From contig JAJZQD010000019.1 of NCBI GenBank assembly GCA_021847735.1, forward strand, positions 1-34,252: DNA of 34,252 nucleotides, in the 5' to 3' direction. This DNA is from Bacillota bacterium. GTDB taxonomy: Bacteria > Bacillota > Thermincolia > Thermincolales > UBA2595. The notes beneath the pieces were generated by a model, which saw only the letters and a list, made by a program, of their open reading frames with translations, made no database searches and was not told where the DNA came from. Positions 16,687 through 24,878 of the stretch are shown piece after piece. The position numbers were made by a program, and so were the translations under genes. The first letter of the stretch is position 1. Each line of letters opens with the position of its first letter.

Positions 16687-16779
16687 TTTGTATTTTATAA
16701 TAGTACAAACTATTCCATACATAACTTGCAGTGCACTTCTTTAACAGCTTCCAATTATTAGCCTTTAAGTTTATTTATC

Positions 16780-16792
16780 TGAATTTCCCATT
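16780..16792 (-). repeat. Right 13-bp inverted repeat bounding the HerA island
   Basis: Exact inverse of 13654-13666. A 12-bp element ACTTGCARTGCA also occurs in direct orientation near each copy (13668-13679 and 16726-16737, one mismatch). Confidence 0.6.
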
Positions 16793-17533
16793 GTAGACAA
16801 TAGCGGCTGTTAGCATTTTTTGTTTCCCCAGCCTACTCCCCACAATTGTAAATCATAACCGTGAACCGAATGAACCCTATTTTGACAAGGAAGGGCGTCC
16901 CTGCCCTTACGCATCATCTCTTTTTATCACCATTATTCGACTTAACACAAGTCAAATCCTTTTCCTGGAAAGTTATGAATTGCGATATTAATCATGACCA
17001 CCATTTACTAGTTCTATTAAGTAGTTAAAACTCATCCTTTGTGTACTTTGTGACTTAGTGGTAATAATCCCCCGTCTTTTATCCGCGTAACATCCGCGTC
17101 CATCCGCGGCTGTCTCCCGTTTTTCCTGTTTCTTTTGGTTAACCGGCCATAAACAAAAAACGTGACTTAATCGGTCACGCTTAATCTCTGCGCCTTTGCG
17201 CACTGCGGTATCTTTTTCGGTTTTTTCCCCTTTTTTAGTTTACTTGGCCTGTTAAGTAATTAAAACTCAGACTTTGTGACTTAGTGGGACTTATCCCCTG
17301 TCTTTTATCCGCGTCATCCGTGTTCATCCGCGGCCGTTTTCCGTTCTATCTGTTCCTTTTGTTTAACCGGTCACTCTCCATCTCCGCGCTCTAGGTACGG
17401 GTACGGTTTTAATTGTCAATTTTCAATTTTCAATTATCAATTGTCAATTGTTCTCTGTGTCCTCTGTGCCCTCGTGGTTGCCCTTTCTTTCTATTTCCAC
17501 GAGGGCCTCCCCCCCTGCCTCTTACTTTTTTTA
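16793..17533. repeat. Non-coding tract of modular dispersed repeats
   Basis: No credible gene. Two ~125-bp direct repeats (17019-17148 and 17252-17373) share CTTTGTGACTTAGTGG, then TCTTTTATCCGCGT..CATCCGYGTYCATCCGCGGC, then GTTTAACCGG. Between and after them are TCTGCGCCTTTGCGCACTGCGG (17187-17208), a tandem TCAATTNT tract (17411-17449) and TCTCTGTGTCCTCTGTGCCC (17452-17471). A 10-bp stem GCCCTCGTGG/CCACGAGGGC (17468-17477 with 17497-17506) and the hairpin CGTGAC-N7-GTCACG (17161-17179) are also present. Peptide-like open frames here (for example 16988-17203 on the minus strand) are by-products of the repeats. Confidence 0.8.
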
Positions 17534-18883
17534 TCAGTGAATGCCGTGCTTTTCCATCCGGTAAATCAAGGCGGATCTGGTAATTCCCAACAGGCGGGCG
17601 GCCCTGGTTTGGTTGCCGCCGCTTTTTGCGAGGGCTTTTACTATCAAATCCTTCTCCAATTCTTCCAGGGAAACTCCCTGTTCGGGAAGGTCAATTAGCA
17701 GTGCCCCGGCAGTCTCGGCCTTGTCTGCCATCTCCCGCGGCAGGTAACCGGAGTTAACATAATCCTCACCACATAAAATCACAGCCCGTTCAACGGTATT
17801 TTCCAGCTCCCTGATGTTTCCGGGCCAGTGGTAACTACACATAATTTTGAGGGCTTCCGCTGTAAAACCCTTAATTTTTCGCCGGTAATCGTATTTCTTC
17901 AGGAAATGATCCACAAATTCCGGAATATCTTCCTTCCTCTCGCAAAGAGGGGCCAAATCAATAGGAATTACCTGTAAACGGTAATACAGATCCTCCCGAA
18001 AACCACCCTCCCGGACGGACTTTTTAAGGTTCCGGTTGGTGGCGGCAATTATCCTTGCCCCCATTTTGACTACTTCGTTTCCCCCAACCCGTTCAAAAAC
18101 CTTTTCCTGTAAAACCCTTAAAAGTTTAACCTGAATATGAGGAGGGATTTCTCCTATTTCATCAAGAAATATCGTCCCGCCGGAGGCTACCTCGAACTTC
18201 CCCTTTTTCCTGTTTATCGCACCTGTAAACGCACCCCGTTCGTAACCAAACAATTCGCTTTCCAACAGGTTTTCCGGGATAGCGGCACAGTTGACAGCTA
18301 TAAAAGGTTTATTAGCCCTGCTGCTCTGCAGGTGGAGCAGCCGGGCAACCACCTCTTTGCCGGTGCCGCTCTCACCCTCAATAAGAACCGTGGCAGGTGT
18401 GTCGGCAACTTTGGCTACGAGTTTTTTTATTTCCTCAACAGCTTGGCTTTTGCCAATTAAATCGGTGTTAAGTTTTTCACCCAGTTCCCCCCGCAGGTAG
18501 TCCACCTCACTGGCAAGCTCTACTACCTCCAGCGTGCGGCTGATTATTATCTTGAGTTCTTCCATATCAAAGGGCTTGGATATATAATCCACTGCCCCTA
18601 TTTTCATGGCTTCAATGGCGCTTTCCACCGTCCCATGGGCGGTGATCATGATTACCGGGATCCGGGGCTGTTCCCGCTTGATAGCCCGTAAGATGTCTAT
18701 TCCGCTTTCATCAGGCAGTTTAAGGTCAAGCAGTACCAGGTCAGGTCCCAGGGCCGCAAGCTTGGCCAAACCTTCTGCACCGTCAGCCGCAGAGGCGGTT
18801 TTATAACCCTCTTTGGCCAAAGCCTTCCCAATAATCCAGCGCATATGCTCTTCATCGTCAATAATCAATATCGTTGCTTCCAT
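17534..18883 (-). CDS. NtrC-family sigma-54-dependent response regulator
   Basis: A 449-residue protein from ATG 18883, 7 bp after the kinase stop. The receiver domain (1-~118) has Asp9/Asp10, phospho-acceptor Asp53 (LVLLDLKLPDESG) and the TAHG and SKPF motifs. The AAA+ domain (~135-375) has Walker A GESGTGKE, the sigma-54 contact loop ERGAFTGA, Walker B GGTIFLDEIGEIP and R-finger region FREDLYYRL. The C-terminal Fis-type helix-turn-helix is GGNQTRAARLLGITRSALIYRM. It is the last gene of the MacA/MacB operon. That operon has a sigma-54 promoter and two upstream dyads, so the natural reading is positive autoregulation by this protein. Confidence 0.97.
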   Translation of the reverse strand: MEATILIIDDEEHMRWIIGKALAKEGYKTASAADGAEGLAKLAALGPDLVLLDLKLPDESGIDILRAIKREQPRIPVIMITAHGTVESAIEAMKIGAVDYISKPFDMEELKIIISRTLEVVELASEVDYLRGELGEKLNTDLIGKSQAVEEIKKLVAKVADTPATVLIEGESGTGKEVVARLLHLQSSRANKPFIAVNCAAIPENLLESELFGYERGAFTGAINRKKGKFEVASGGTIFLDEIGEIPPHIQVKLLRVLQEKVFERVGGNEVVKMGARIIAATNRNLKKSVREGGFREDLYYRLQVIPIDLAPLCERKEDIPEFVDHFLKKYDYRRKIKGFTAEALKIMCSYHWPGNIRELENTVERAVILCGEDYVNSGYLPREMADKAETAGALLIDLPEQGVSLEELEKDLIVKALAKSGGNQTRAARLLGITRSALIYRMEKHGIH

Positions 18884-18890
18884 CCAAACC

Positions 18891-20366
18891 TCACCCCTCT
18901 GACCGGTCAACCGGCAGCGTGATACGGAAGACTGTTCCCCGCCCGGTGTCACTTGTCACTTCAACCTTGCCCCCGTGCATTTCAACTATCTTGTGCACCG
19001 TGGCCAACCCCAGGCCGGTGCCGGTGTTTTTGGTAGTAAAGAAGGGGTCAAACAACCTGTTAATATCCGATTCGGGAATACCATGCCCGTTATCAGCAAA
19101 ATCAATGACCACAGTATTGATATCCGCGCCGGTCCGCACCTGTAGTTGCCCCCCGTCAGGCATGGCTTCAACGGCATTGAAGATAAGATTTAAAAAGGCC
19201 TGCTTAAGTTTTTCCACATCTGCGTTAACTACGAGCGGTTCTACTGCCAAATCAATAGCTGTTTCAATTTTGTATTGTTGAAAATAGGACCTGGAAAAAA
19301 CCAGGATGGATTTTAGAATGTCATTAACATTAACCGGTTGAAATATCGGTGGGACAGGCTTCGCATAGTCAAGAAGCTCACGGATAATCTTATTCTGCCG
19401 TTCCACCTGTTCGTTTAAAACCATTAGATATTCCTGCATTTCGTCTTGTTTGCCGAACTCGTCCTGCATCACCTGGATTGTCGCCTTCATAATCCCCAGG
19501 GGGTTCCTGATTTCGTGGGCAACCCCCGCCACCAGTCGCCCCAAAGCCGCCAGCCGCGAAGATTTTTCCAGCTGTTCCTCCAGCATTGATTTCTGCTCAA
19601 CGGCATCTGCCATTTTATTAATGGCCGCCGAGATTTCGCCCAATTCTCCTGCCGTGGGCGGGGTTAGCCTGTAACCGGCGTCGTTTTCAAGTACTGCTAA
19701 GCCGGAAGTGACTTCTTTGACCCCCCGCTTCAGACGGGCCAGAATCCAGACAGTTGCTACTATACCAACGATTAATGAACCTGTTACCAGGATAAAAACC
19801 GCTCTAGTTACAAACCTGAACACAGTAAGGCCAGACTGGACCTGCTCCGCAATAAGAACGGCGCCTTTTACCTGCCCGCCGCTGACAACCGGCTCCGCCC
19901 TGCCAAGGAAGATTCCGCCCCGACGGTCTTCCACAAAGGTTTTTGGTTCTTTAATCGAAGAAACCTTAATGTCAAAAAACTCGTCGTCTCCCTGCCCGTT
20001 CTGCTTTCGCGGGAGCACATAACGGTTTTCCCTTGACCTTTCCCCGTAGAAGTTATGCATACCCATCTCCGGTAAATATAACCCTACAATTACTCTGGGA
20101 TTGGTGCTAACTATACCGTCCGCCTGATTTGCAAAGTATTTCCTGATGTCTCCGGGGCTTTGGCCTTTTTGCATAAAAGTGGCCAGGCCCCCGCTTAATC
20201 CCCGCGTAATAACTTTAAGCTTCTCTTGCTTGTCAGCCAATACCTCCCGGTCATATCTGGTAGAAACCATGTGCATGGAGATAAAGGCCATCAACAAGAT
20301 GGCCAATACCAGCGAAATAATTGCACCTATTTGAAACCGCAGGGTTTTTCTGAGATTTGCCAACAT
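18891..20366 (-). CDS. NtrB-like membrane sensor histidine kinase
   Basis: A 491-residue protein starting at ATG 20366. TM1 is at ~14-34 and TM2 at ~188-211, enclosing a ~150-residue extracytoplasmic sensor with GLYLPEMGMHNFYGE and GRAEPVVSGGQVKGAVLIAEQ, typical of single-Cache sensors. A HAMP domain (~212-262) follows, then HisKA with phospho-acceptor His284 (GVAHEIRNPLG), N box NLIFNAVEAMPDGG, DNGHGIPESD, F box LFDPFFTTKNTGTGLGL and the final G box. It pairs with the NtrC-type regulator immediately downstream. The sensor probably detects an envelope stress or a substrate handled by the upstream export genes. All catalytic boxes are intact. Confidence 0.95.
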   Translation of the reverse strand: MLANLRKTLRFQIGAIISLVLAILLMAFISMHMVSTRYDREVLADKQEKLKVITRGLSGGLATFMQKGQSPGDIRKYFANQADGIVSTNPRVIVGLYLPEMGMHNFYGERSRENRYVLPRKQNGQGDDEFFDIKVSSIKEPKTFVEDRRGGIFLGRAEPVVSGGQVKGAVLIAEQVQSGLTVFRFVTRAVFILVTGSLIVGIVATVWILARLKRGVKEVTSGLAVLENDAGYRLTPPTAGELGEISAAINKMADAVEQKSMLEEQLEKSSRLAALGRLVAGVAHEIRNPLGIMKATIQVMQDEFGKQDEMQEYLMVLNEQVERQNKIIRELLDYAKPVPPIFQPVNVNDILKSILVFSRSYFQQYKIETAIDLAVEPLVVNADVEKLKQAFLNLIFNAVEAMPDGGQLQVRTGADINTVVIDFADNGHGIPESDINRLFDPFFTTKNTGTGLGLATVHKIVEMHGGKVEVTSDTGRGTVFRITLPVDRSEG

Positions 20367-20405
20367 GTGGTTTCACATCCTAGTACACTGAGAGTCAATC
20401 AACCT

Positions 20406-21170
20406 TTAACTATAAACTTTTTGCAGCAGGATTTCTAACAGGAAGTTGTAATCGCCTGAAACACGCCTTCCGAAACCGCGGCTCTGCCCAACCCTCAGTC
20501 GTTTACCTCTTTCGCCTTCTTCCCATTTATTCATACCCTTGCCTCCCCCCCGGCGTGCAGCCTTAAGGAGGTTATTGTTCTTTTCTACGGAGTATTTTCG
20601 GACTCCTGCCGCAGCCAAAACGGCTTTGATTTCTTTGGCCTTCTGGACCAGGTAGGCCTCGTCTGCGTTGGGTTTTTGGCCGATTTCCCTCAGGATGGGC
20701 AGAATAATATCCTTTTCTTCCTGGGTCAGGCTAACGGTTGGGTTTTGACTCCCTGACGTTAACTTTGTGTTGAAGATTCCCTTATCTAAGCGCTGACTGC
20801 CTTTAAAACCTTTGACTGCAGCTGTGTTTTTGACAAAGTCTTTCTGTTCCGGGGTCAACACACCCTGCATAGCTGCCGCTTTACTGCTGTCAGTGAAAGA
20901 GGAGCTGGGTTTATCGGCCAGTTCACGGACCAAAGGAAGCAGTTTTTGGGCCTGCTCTTTGCTCAGGGCAAGCTTTGGGAATTGCTCGAGATTAATGATT
21001 CCTAAAGCTGTCTGGTAGGCCTGGCTTGAGAATATCCGCTTCATTGTTCTAAACTGGTAGTATTTGATACCACCCGCGGTTGCCGCTACCGCAAAAACGA
21101 CCAGCAATACAGTGATAACCCACTTTCTGGATAACCGTCCCTGCAGCCTCCCCCATAAACCTTCTTCCAT
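20406..21170 (-). CDS. Single-pass membrane protein with two repeated helical units
   Basis: A 254-residue protein from ATG 21170 with AGGAGGGG upstream, 12 bp after the permease stop. A short cytoplasmic N-terminus precedes one TM segment (~17-36, WVITVLLVVFAVAATAGGIKYY). Outside are two similar units: LALSKEQAQKLLPLVRELADKPSSS...TPEQKDFV (~67-115) and VSLTQEEKDIILPILREIGQKPNAD (~146-170). The L(S/T)xEQ/EExxxxLPxLRE pattern recalls LTxxQ-type proteins. The last ~50 residues are Arg/Gly/Lys-rich. It lies between the permease and the sensor kinase, so it may be an accessory or signalling component of the export operon; no function is known. Confidence 0.75.
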   Translation of the reverse strand: MEEGLWGRLQGRLSRKWVITVLLVVFAVAATAGGIKYYQFRTMKRIFSSQAYQTALGIINLEQFPKLALSKEQAQKLLPLVRELADKPSSSFTDSSKAAAMQGVLTPEQKDFVKNTAAVKGFKGSQRLDKGIFNTKLTSGSQNPTVSLTQEEKDIILPILREIGQKPNADEAYLVQKAKEIKAVLAAAGVRKYSVEKNNNLLKAARRGGGKGMNKWEEGERGKRLRVGQSRGFGRRVSGDYNFLLEILLQKVYS

Positions 21171-21182
21171 GTCATTCCCCTC

Positions 21183-22346
21183 CTATTCAAACCTTAGGGC
21201 TTCTATCGGATTAAGTTTGGCGGCTTTGTTGGCAGGATACATACCGAAGACTATACCTACCAGTACAGCAAAACCGAAAGCCATCCCAACAACCTTTAAA
21301 GACATACTTATTTCAACAGCCATTAACGAGCCAATGATGCGGGATACAAGTGCACCGACAAGGATACCGATAATCCCACCGATACCGCTGACAACCACTG
21401 CCTCAATGAGGAACTGCCTAAGGATATCCCGCCTTTTAGCGCCTATGGCCTTACGGATGCCTATCTCCCGGGTTCGTTCGGTAACAGTAACCAGCATAAT
21501 GTTCATAATCCCTATCCCTCCGACAAAGAGGGAAATACCGGCGATTCCGCCTAACATCAAAGTGAGCATCCCGGTAACCTGGTTAACTGTGGACAGCATT
21601 TCAACCTGATTGGAGACCCTATACACATCGGTATTCTTGGTCTTCCTGTATAAATAGTTGTCCAGCTGGGCCACAACGGTGTCAACATCACCCGGGGTCG
21701 CAGCCTGGATATAAACAGACCTGACACCCTTGCTGTTCATCACCCGCTCTGCGGTCGTCAGCGGAATCACTACCTTGTCGTCATTGGATCCAAACGCGGC
21801 TGCGCCTTTTTCCACCAGTAGGCCCACAACTTTGAAATTGATACCATTGATTTTTATAGTTTCTCCGATAGGACTCCCTTGTGCGAATAACTGGCGCGAA
21901 ACCTCCGTTCCCAAAAGCACAACCTTTTGCCGGAAACTCAGGTCGATGGGCATGATGAACCGTCCCTCCTGGACGTGGGTATTGCGAACCTGTTCATACT
22001 CGCTGTTGGTCCCTTCCAGGCCGGTATCATACTTTTTATTGCCGTATTTAACAGTCACGTTACCGCTGATTACAGGTGCAATTCCCCGTATGCCGGGCCG
22101 GTTCTTCCACTCCATGACTTCATTATAAGTCAGTGTAATAGGGGTATTGCGCATGCTAATGGTCACCAGATTTGAACCCAAGCCCTGAATCGAGCCTGTA
22201 ACAGACTTGGTAGCCCCCTGAGCTAATGAAACCAAGACTATTACTGCCGCTACACCGATAATCACGCCCAGCATCGTCAGAATAGATCGCATCTTGTTGG
22301 CGCGGATACCCGCCACGGCAAGCTTTATGACCTGAATAAGATTCAT
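21183..22346 (-). CDS. MacB-type ABC transporter permease (FtsX fold)
   Basis: A 387-residue protein. The start ATG 22346 overlaps the stop of the ATPase (TGATG), so the two are translationally coupled. TM1 (~20-42, MRSILTMLGVIIGVAAVIVLVSLAQG) is followed by a ~210-residue MacB periplasmic core-like domain, and TM2-4 lie in the C-terminal 120 residues. The conserved MLVTVTERTREIGIRKAIGAKRRDI loop and the ending AAKLNPIEALRFE are signatures of the MacB/FtsX/LolCE family. Together with the ATPase and the MacA-like adaptor it makes a mechanotransmission-type exporter for peptides, lipids, toxins or drugs. Split ATPase and permease genes are usual in Gram-positive relatives. Confidence 0.95.
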   Translation of the reverse strand: MNLIQVIKLAVAGIRANKMRSILTMLGVIIGVAAVIVLVSLAQGATKSVTGSIQGLGSNLVTISMRNTPITLTYNEVMEWKNRPGIRGIAPVISGNVTVKYGNKKYDTGLEGTNSEYEQVRNTHVQEGRFIMPIDLSFRQKVVLLGTEVSRQLFAQGSPIGETIKINGINFKVVGLLVEKGAAAFGSNDDKVVIPLTTAERVMNSKGVRSVYIQAATPGDVDTVVAQLDNYLYRKTKNTDVYRVSNQVEMLSTVNQVTGMLTLMLGGIAGISLFVGGIGIMNIMLVTVTERTREIGIRKAIGAKRRDILRQFLIEAVVVSGIGGIIGILVGALVSRIIGSLMAVEISMSLKVVGMAFGFAVLVGIVFGMYPANKAAKLNPIEALRFE

Positions 22347-23032
22347 CAGGCTACCTCCCCGTCATGAACGATGCGCCCGTCATGCATTCTAATAACCCGC
22401 CCGGCCTGACCGGCAATCTGCAAATCGTGGGTGATAAGGATGACGGTTTTCCCGTCCCTGTGGAGCCCTTTGAGAATTTCCATGATTTCCAAACCCGAAC
22501 GCGAATCCAGGTTGCCTGTAGGCTCATCAGCCAGGATAACCGGAGGGTCACCTGCTAAAGCCCTGGCGATAGCCACCCTCTGCTGCTGACCGCCGGAAAG
22601 CTCAGTCGGGGTATGCTCTAAACGGTCAGATAACCCGACCAATTCCAGGGCTTTGGCGGCACGTTCCCGCCTTTCCACTGCCCCCATCCCCTGGTAGATC
22701 AAAGGTAATTCCACATTTTCCAGGGCGGTCAGCCTGGCCAGTAAATTAAAGCTTTGGAAGACGAACCCTAGCTTTTTGTTTCTGATATCAGCCAAATCGT
22801 CTTCGTCCAGCTTGCTGACCTCTTTGCTGTCAAGAAAATACTGGCCGTCTGTCGGCACGTCCAGGCACCCGAGCATATTCATAAGAGTTGATTTACCTGA
22901 ACCGGAAGGGCCGATAATTGCGACCATCTCTCCGTTTTTGATATTCATGCCCACTCCGTCAAGGGCCTTAATTGTAACGGGGCCGGTCTGATAATACTTA
23001 CATATATTAACAAGTTCAATCAAGACTTTCAC
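22346..23032 (-). CDS. MacB/LolD-type ABC transporter ATPase
   Basis: A 228-residue ATPase with Walker A GPSGSGKST, Q loop FVFQSFNLLARLTALENVELPL, ABC signature LSGGQQQRVAIARAL, Walker B VILADEPTGNLD and H loop ITHD. It is the standard MacB/LolD/FtsE-like cassette that drives the downstream permease. The start is uncertain: GTG 23032 sits within the AAGAAGG ribosome site, and TTG 23023 has better spacing, so the N-terminus may be three residues shorter. It begins 18 bp after the MacA-like stop. Confidence 0.95.
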   Translation of the reverse strand: MKVLIELVNICKYYQTGPVTIKALDGVGMNIKNGEMVAIIGPSGSGKSTLMNMLGCLDVPTDGQYFLDSKEVSKLDEDDLADIRNKKLGFVFQSFNLLARLTALENVELPLIYQGMGAVERRERAAKALELVGLSDRLEHTPTELSGGQQQRVAIARALAGDPPVILADEPTGNLDSRSGLEIMEILKGLHRDGKTVILITHDLQIAGQAGRVIRMHDGRIVHDGEVA

Positions 23033-23050
23033 CTTCTTTTGATACTGGCT

Positions 23051-24712
23051 TTAATGTAAACCGCCGAACCCGCCACCACCGCCCATGCCGCCGCGGTTCC
23101 CGTTGGTGCCGCTGCTTCTCACAACAGTTGGCAGAACTACCTTGTCTCCTTCACTTAGACCGCTGGTTATTTCAATATTAGTTTCATTGTAAAGACCGGT
23201 TTCCACAGGCCGGAGTGCGCCCTGCCGGGCCCCGGCATTTTTTTGCTGACTGGTATTCTGTCCCGTTGCCAACATGACAAACTTTTTGCCCTGTCTTTCC
23301 TGCACCGCTTCTATCGGTACCACTAAAGCTTGGTCTTTGCGGTTAACCAAAATTTCCACATTGGCCGTCATCCCAGGTTTCAGACCGTTGGCTTCGTCCA
23401 ACAACACAGTTACATCAAAGTTGGCGACATTGTTTTGCACTATTCCCTGGTTTCCCACCTCAGTGACGGTGCCCCCGAACTTGCTGTCAGGCAGGGCATC
23501 AATAGTGACACTGGCCTTCTGCCCTATCTTAACCTTGGCAATATCAACCTCATCCACAGGTACAGTAACACTCATGCCGGATGTACCGTCTATAATTGCC
23601 AGAACCTGGCCGGGTTTGACCTCATCCCCAACCAGCGGCCCGTTTTGTACCTCGGAAGCAGAACTGTTACTCGATCCTGTCGAAGTATCCCCGGTTCCTG
23701 TCTGGTTGAAGCTCAAAATGCCGGTGACAGGAGCATATATCTTGTAGTCCGTCAGCTGTTTTTCGATGTTTGCGATACCTAACCGCGACTGCTGCAGCTT
23801 TAAACTCTGGCTGTTCTTCTGAACGTTCAGGGTATCATTGTTGACACTGGCCAGCCTCTGCCCTTTCTTGACATTAGAGTTTTCGTCAATAAACAGGTTC
23901 TGTACGGTGCCGGACACGCCGGCCGTTACAGTTCGTATTTCCGCCCAGTCAAATGGCCCCAGCCCGTAACCATATTCAGTACCCTGTTTCGTATGTACAA
24001 CCGCCTGACCTTTAACTCCCGGCGCCAAACCACCCGGATTGGCCACTGCCACTGTAACGTTATACAGCCGTGTGCCATCAGGGTCCGCCTTACCACCCCG
24101 GTCAACTTTTTTTACCCAGCCGGGTAAAACCGCCAGCGACAAATCGGGTACAGTGACATCGGCTTTTTGGCCTACTTTAATATTTCCCACGTCAGTGAAC
24201 GGGATTACCAGGATTAAACTGCTGGTATCCTGTACAGTCATTAAAGCTGAACCCTTCTGCACATCCTGACCCTTACTAACCTGAATAGATGTTACCTGTC
24301 CGCTGATGGGCGAATATACTTGCTGATCTTCAATCTCTTGACCTGTAGTGCCCATATCGAGCTCCGCCTGCCTTAGGTCTAACTGAGCTTTGGTAACTTC
24401 CGCCTGCACACTGCTTGAATCGAGTTCAAAAAGCAGGTCCCCTTTTTTTACCTGCTGCCCATTCGAAAAACCAATACTTGTAATGGTACCACTAACTTTG
24501 GAAGTTATGTTTCTGGTAGCTACGGGTACAACCGCGCCGTTGGCTGATACGGTCACCTCAATGGATTCCTTTTTAACCGCAACAGTAGCCGTCGCCACTT
24601 GGGAAGACCCCCGGCTCCCCAAAAAATACCATCCCAATAAGCCTATCAGGATAATTCCGACCCCCCCGGCTAATACCAACTTCCGCTGCTTTTTGCTTAG
24701 ATTAAATGCCAT
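23051..24712 (-). CDS. MacA-like membrane fusion protein with doubled lipoyl/hairpin module
   Basis: A 553-residue protein. ATG 24712 is chosen because GGAGGGG lies 6 nt upstream and the sigma-54 start site (~24742) would exclude longer starts. TM anchor ~13-31 (LVLAGGVGIILIGLLGWYFLG). Then come two HlyD-type modules in series: lipoyl-like NGQQVKKGDLLFELDSSSVQ plus SPISGQVTSIQVSKGQDVQKG, and again AGVSGTVQNLFIDENSNVKKGQRLASVNN plus YAPVTGILSF...GDEVKPGQVLAIID, followed by the beta-barrel and membrane-proximal domain (DALPDSKFGGTVTEVG, GLKPGMTANVEILV). It is ~150 residues longer than typical MacA (~370-400). The tail GGMGGGGGFGGLH is glycine-rich. First gene of the sigma-54 operon. Confidence 0.93.
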   Translation of the reverse strand: MAFNLSKKQRKLVLAGGVGIILIGLLGWYFLGSRGSSQVATATVAVKKESIEVTVSANGAVVPVATRNITSKVSGTITSIGFSNGQQVKKGDLLFELDSSSVQAEVTKAQLDLRQAELDMGTTGQEIEDQQVYSPISGQVTSIQVSKGQDVQKGSALMTVQDTSSLILVIPFTDVGNIKVGQKADVTVPDLSLAVLPGWVKKVDRGGKADPDGTRLYNVTVAVANPGGLAPGVKGQAVVHTKQGTEYGYGLGPFDWAEIRTVTAGVSGTVQNLFIDENSNVKKGQRLASVNNDTLNVQKNSQSLKLQQSRLGIANIEKQLTDYKIYAPVTGILSFNQTGTGDTSTGSSNSSASEVQNGPLVGDEVKPGQVLAIIDGTSGMSVTVPVDEVDIAKVKIGQKASVTIDALPDSKFGGTVTEVGNQGIVQNNVANFDVTVLLDEANGLKPGMTANVEILVNRKDQALVVPIEAVQERQGKKFVMLATGQNTSQQKNAGARQGALRPVETGLYNETNIEITSGLSEGDKVVLPTVVRSSGTNGNRGGMGGGGGFGGLH

Positions 24713-24741
24713 GCATTTCCCCTCCGAAATAGATTTCAACA

Positions 24742-24768
24742 TAATTATACCAAGCAATTTCCGTGCCA
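24742..24768 (-). promoter_or_regulatory. Sigma-54 promoter of the MacA/MacB/two-component operon
   Basis: On the minus strand, TGGCAC (24768-24763) and TTGCT (24757-24753) are separated by GGAAA, matching the sigma-54 consensus TGGCAC-N5-TTGCW with correct GG-N10-GC spacing. Transcription should begin near 24742, giving a ~30-nt leader with its own ribosome site before ATG 24712. Confidence 0.9.
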
Positions 24769-24800
24769 GACAGGGAGTCCCTTGTCCTGCACGGATACTA

Positions 24801-24827
24801 AAGAAAGAACCCGGGTTTATACCGGGT
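24801..24827 (-). terminator. Probable terminator of the MFS gene, inside the enhancer-promoter spacer
   Basis: On the minus strand ACCCGG (24827-24822) and CCGGGT (24814-24809) pair around a 7-nt loop and are followed by TCTTTCTTT. It would stop reading from the MFS gene before the sigma-54 promoter. Confidence 0.6.
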
Positions 24828-24831
24828 CATG

Positions 24832-24868
24832 TGTCTGAAAACAGACATTTGTCGTCTAAAAACAGACA
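24832..24868. promoter_or_regulatory. Two tandem 16-bp dyads, candidate enhancer (UAS) for the NtrC-type regulator
   Basis: TGTCTG-AAAA-CAGACA (24832-24847) is a perfect dyad. A near copy, 14 of 16 identical, follows at 24853-24868 with the CAGACA half conserved. Starts are 21 bp apart, two helical turns, so both lie on one face of the helix. Centres are about 98 and 119 bp upstream of the predicted sigma-54 start site, the normal place for NtrC-family enhancers. Confidence 0.8.
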
Positions 24869-24878
24869 GTGGGTTACC

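Noticed and set aside
16988-17203. Open frame of 71 codons on the minus strand
   Set aside because: It runs through the modular repeats (TTKSQSTQR-type peptide), has no ribosome site and matches the usual by-product of this repeat family.
17411-17449. Tandem TCAATTNT tract as a possible CRISPR or origin-like iteron array
   Set aside because: Units are only 7-8 bp with no spacers and no rep gene; better seen as one module of the dispersed repeat family.
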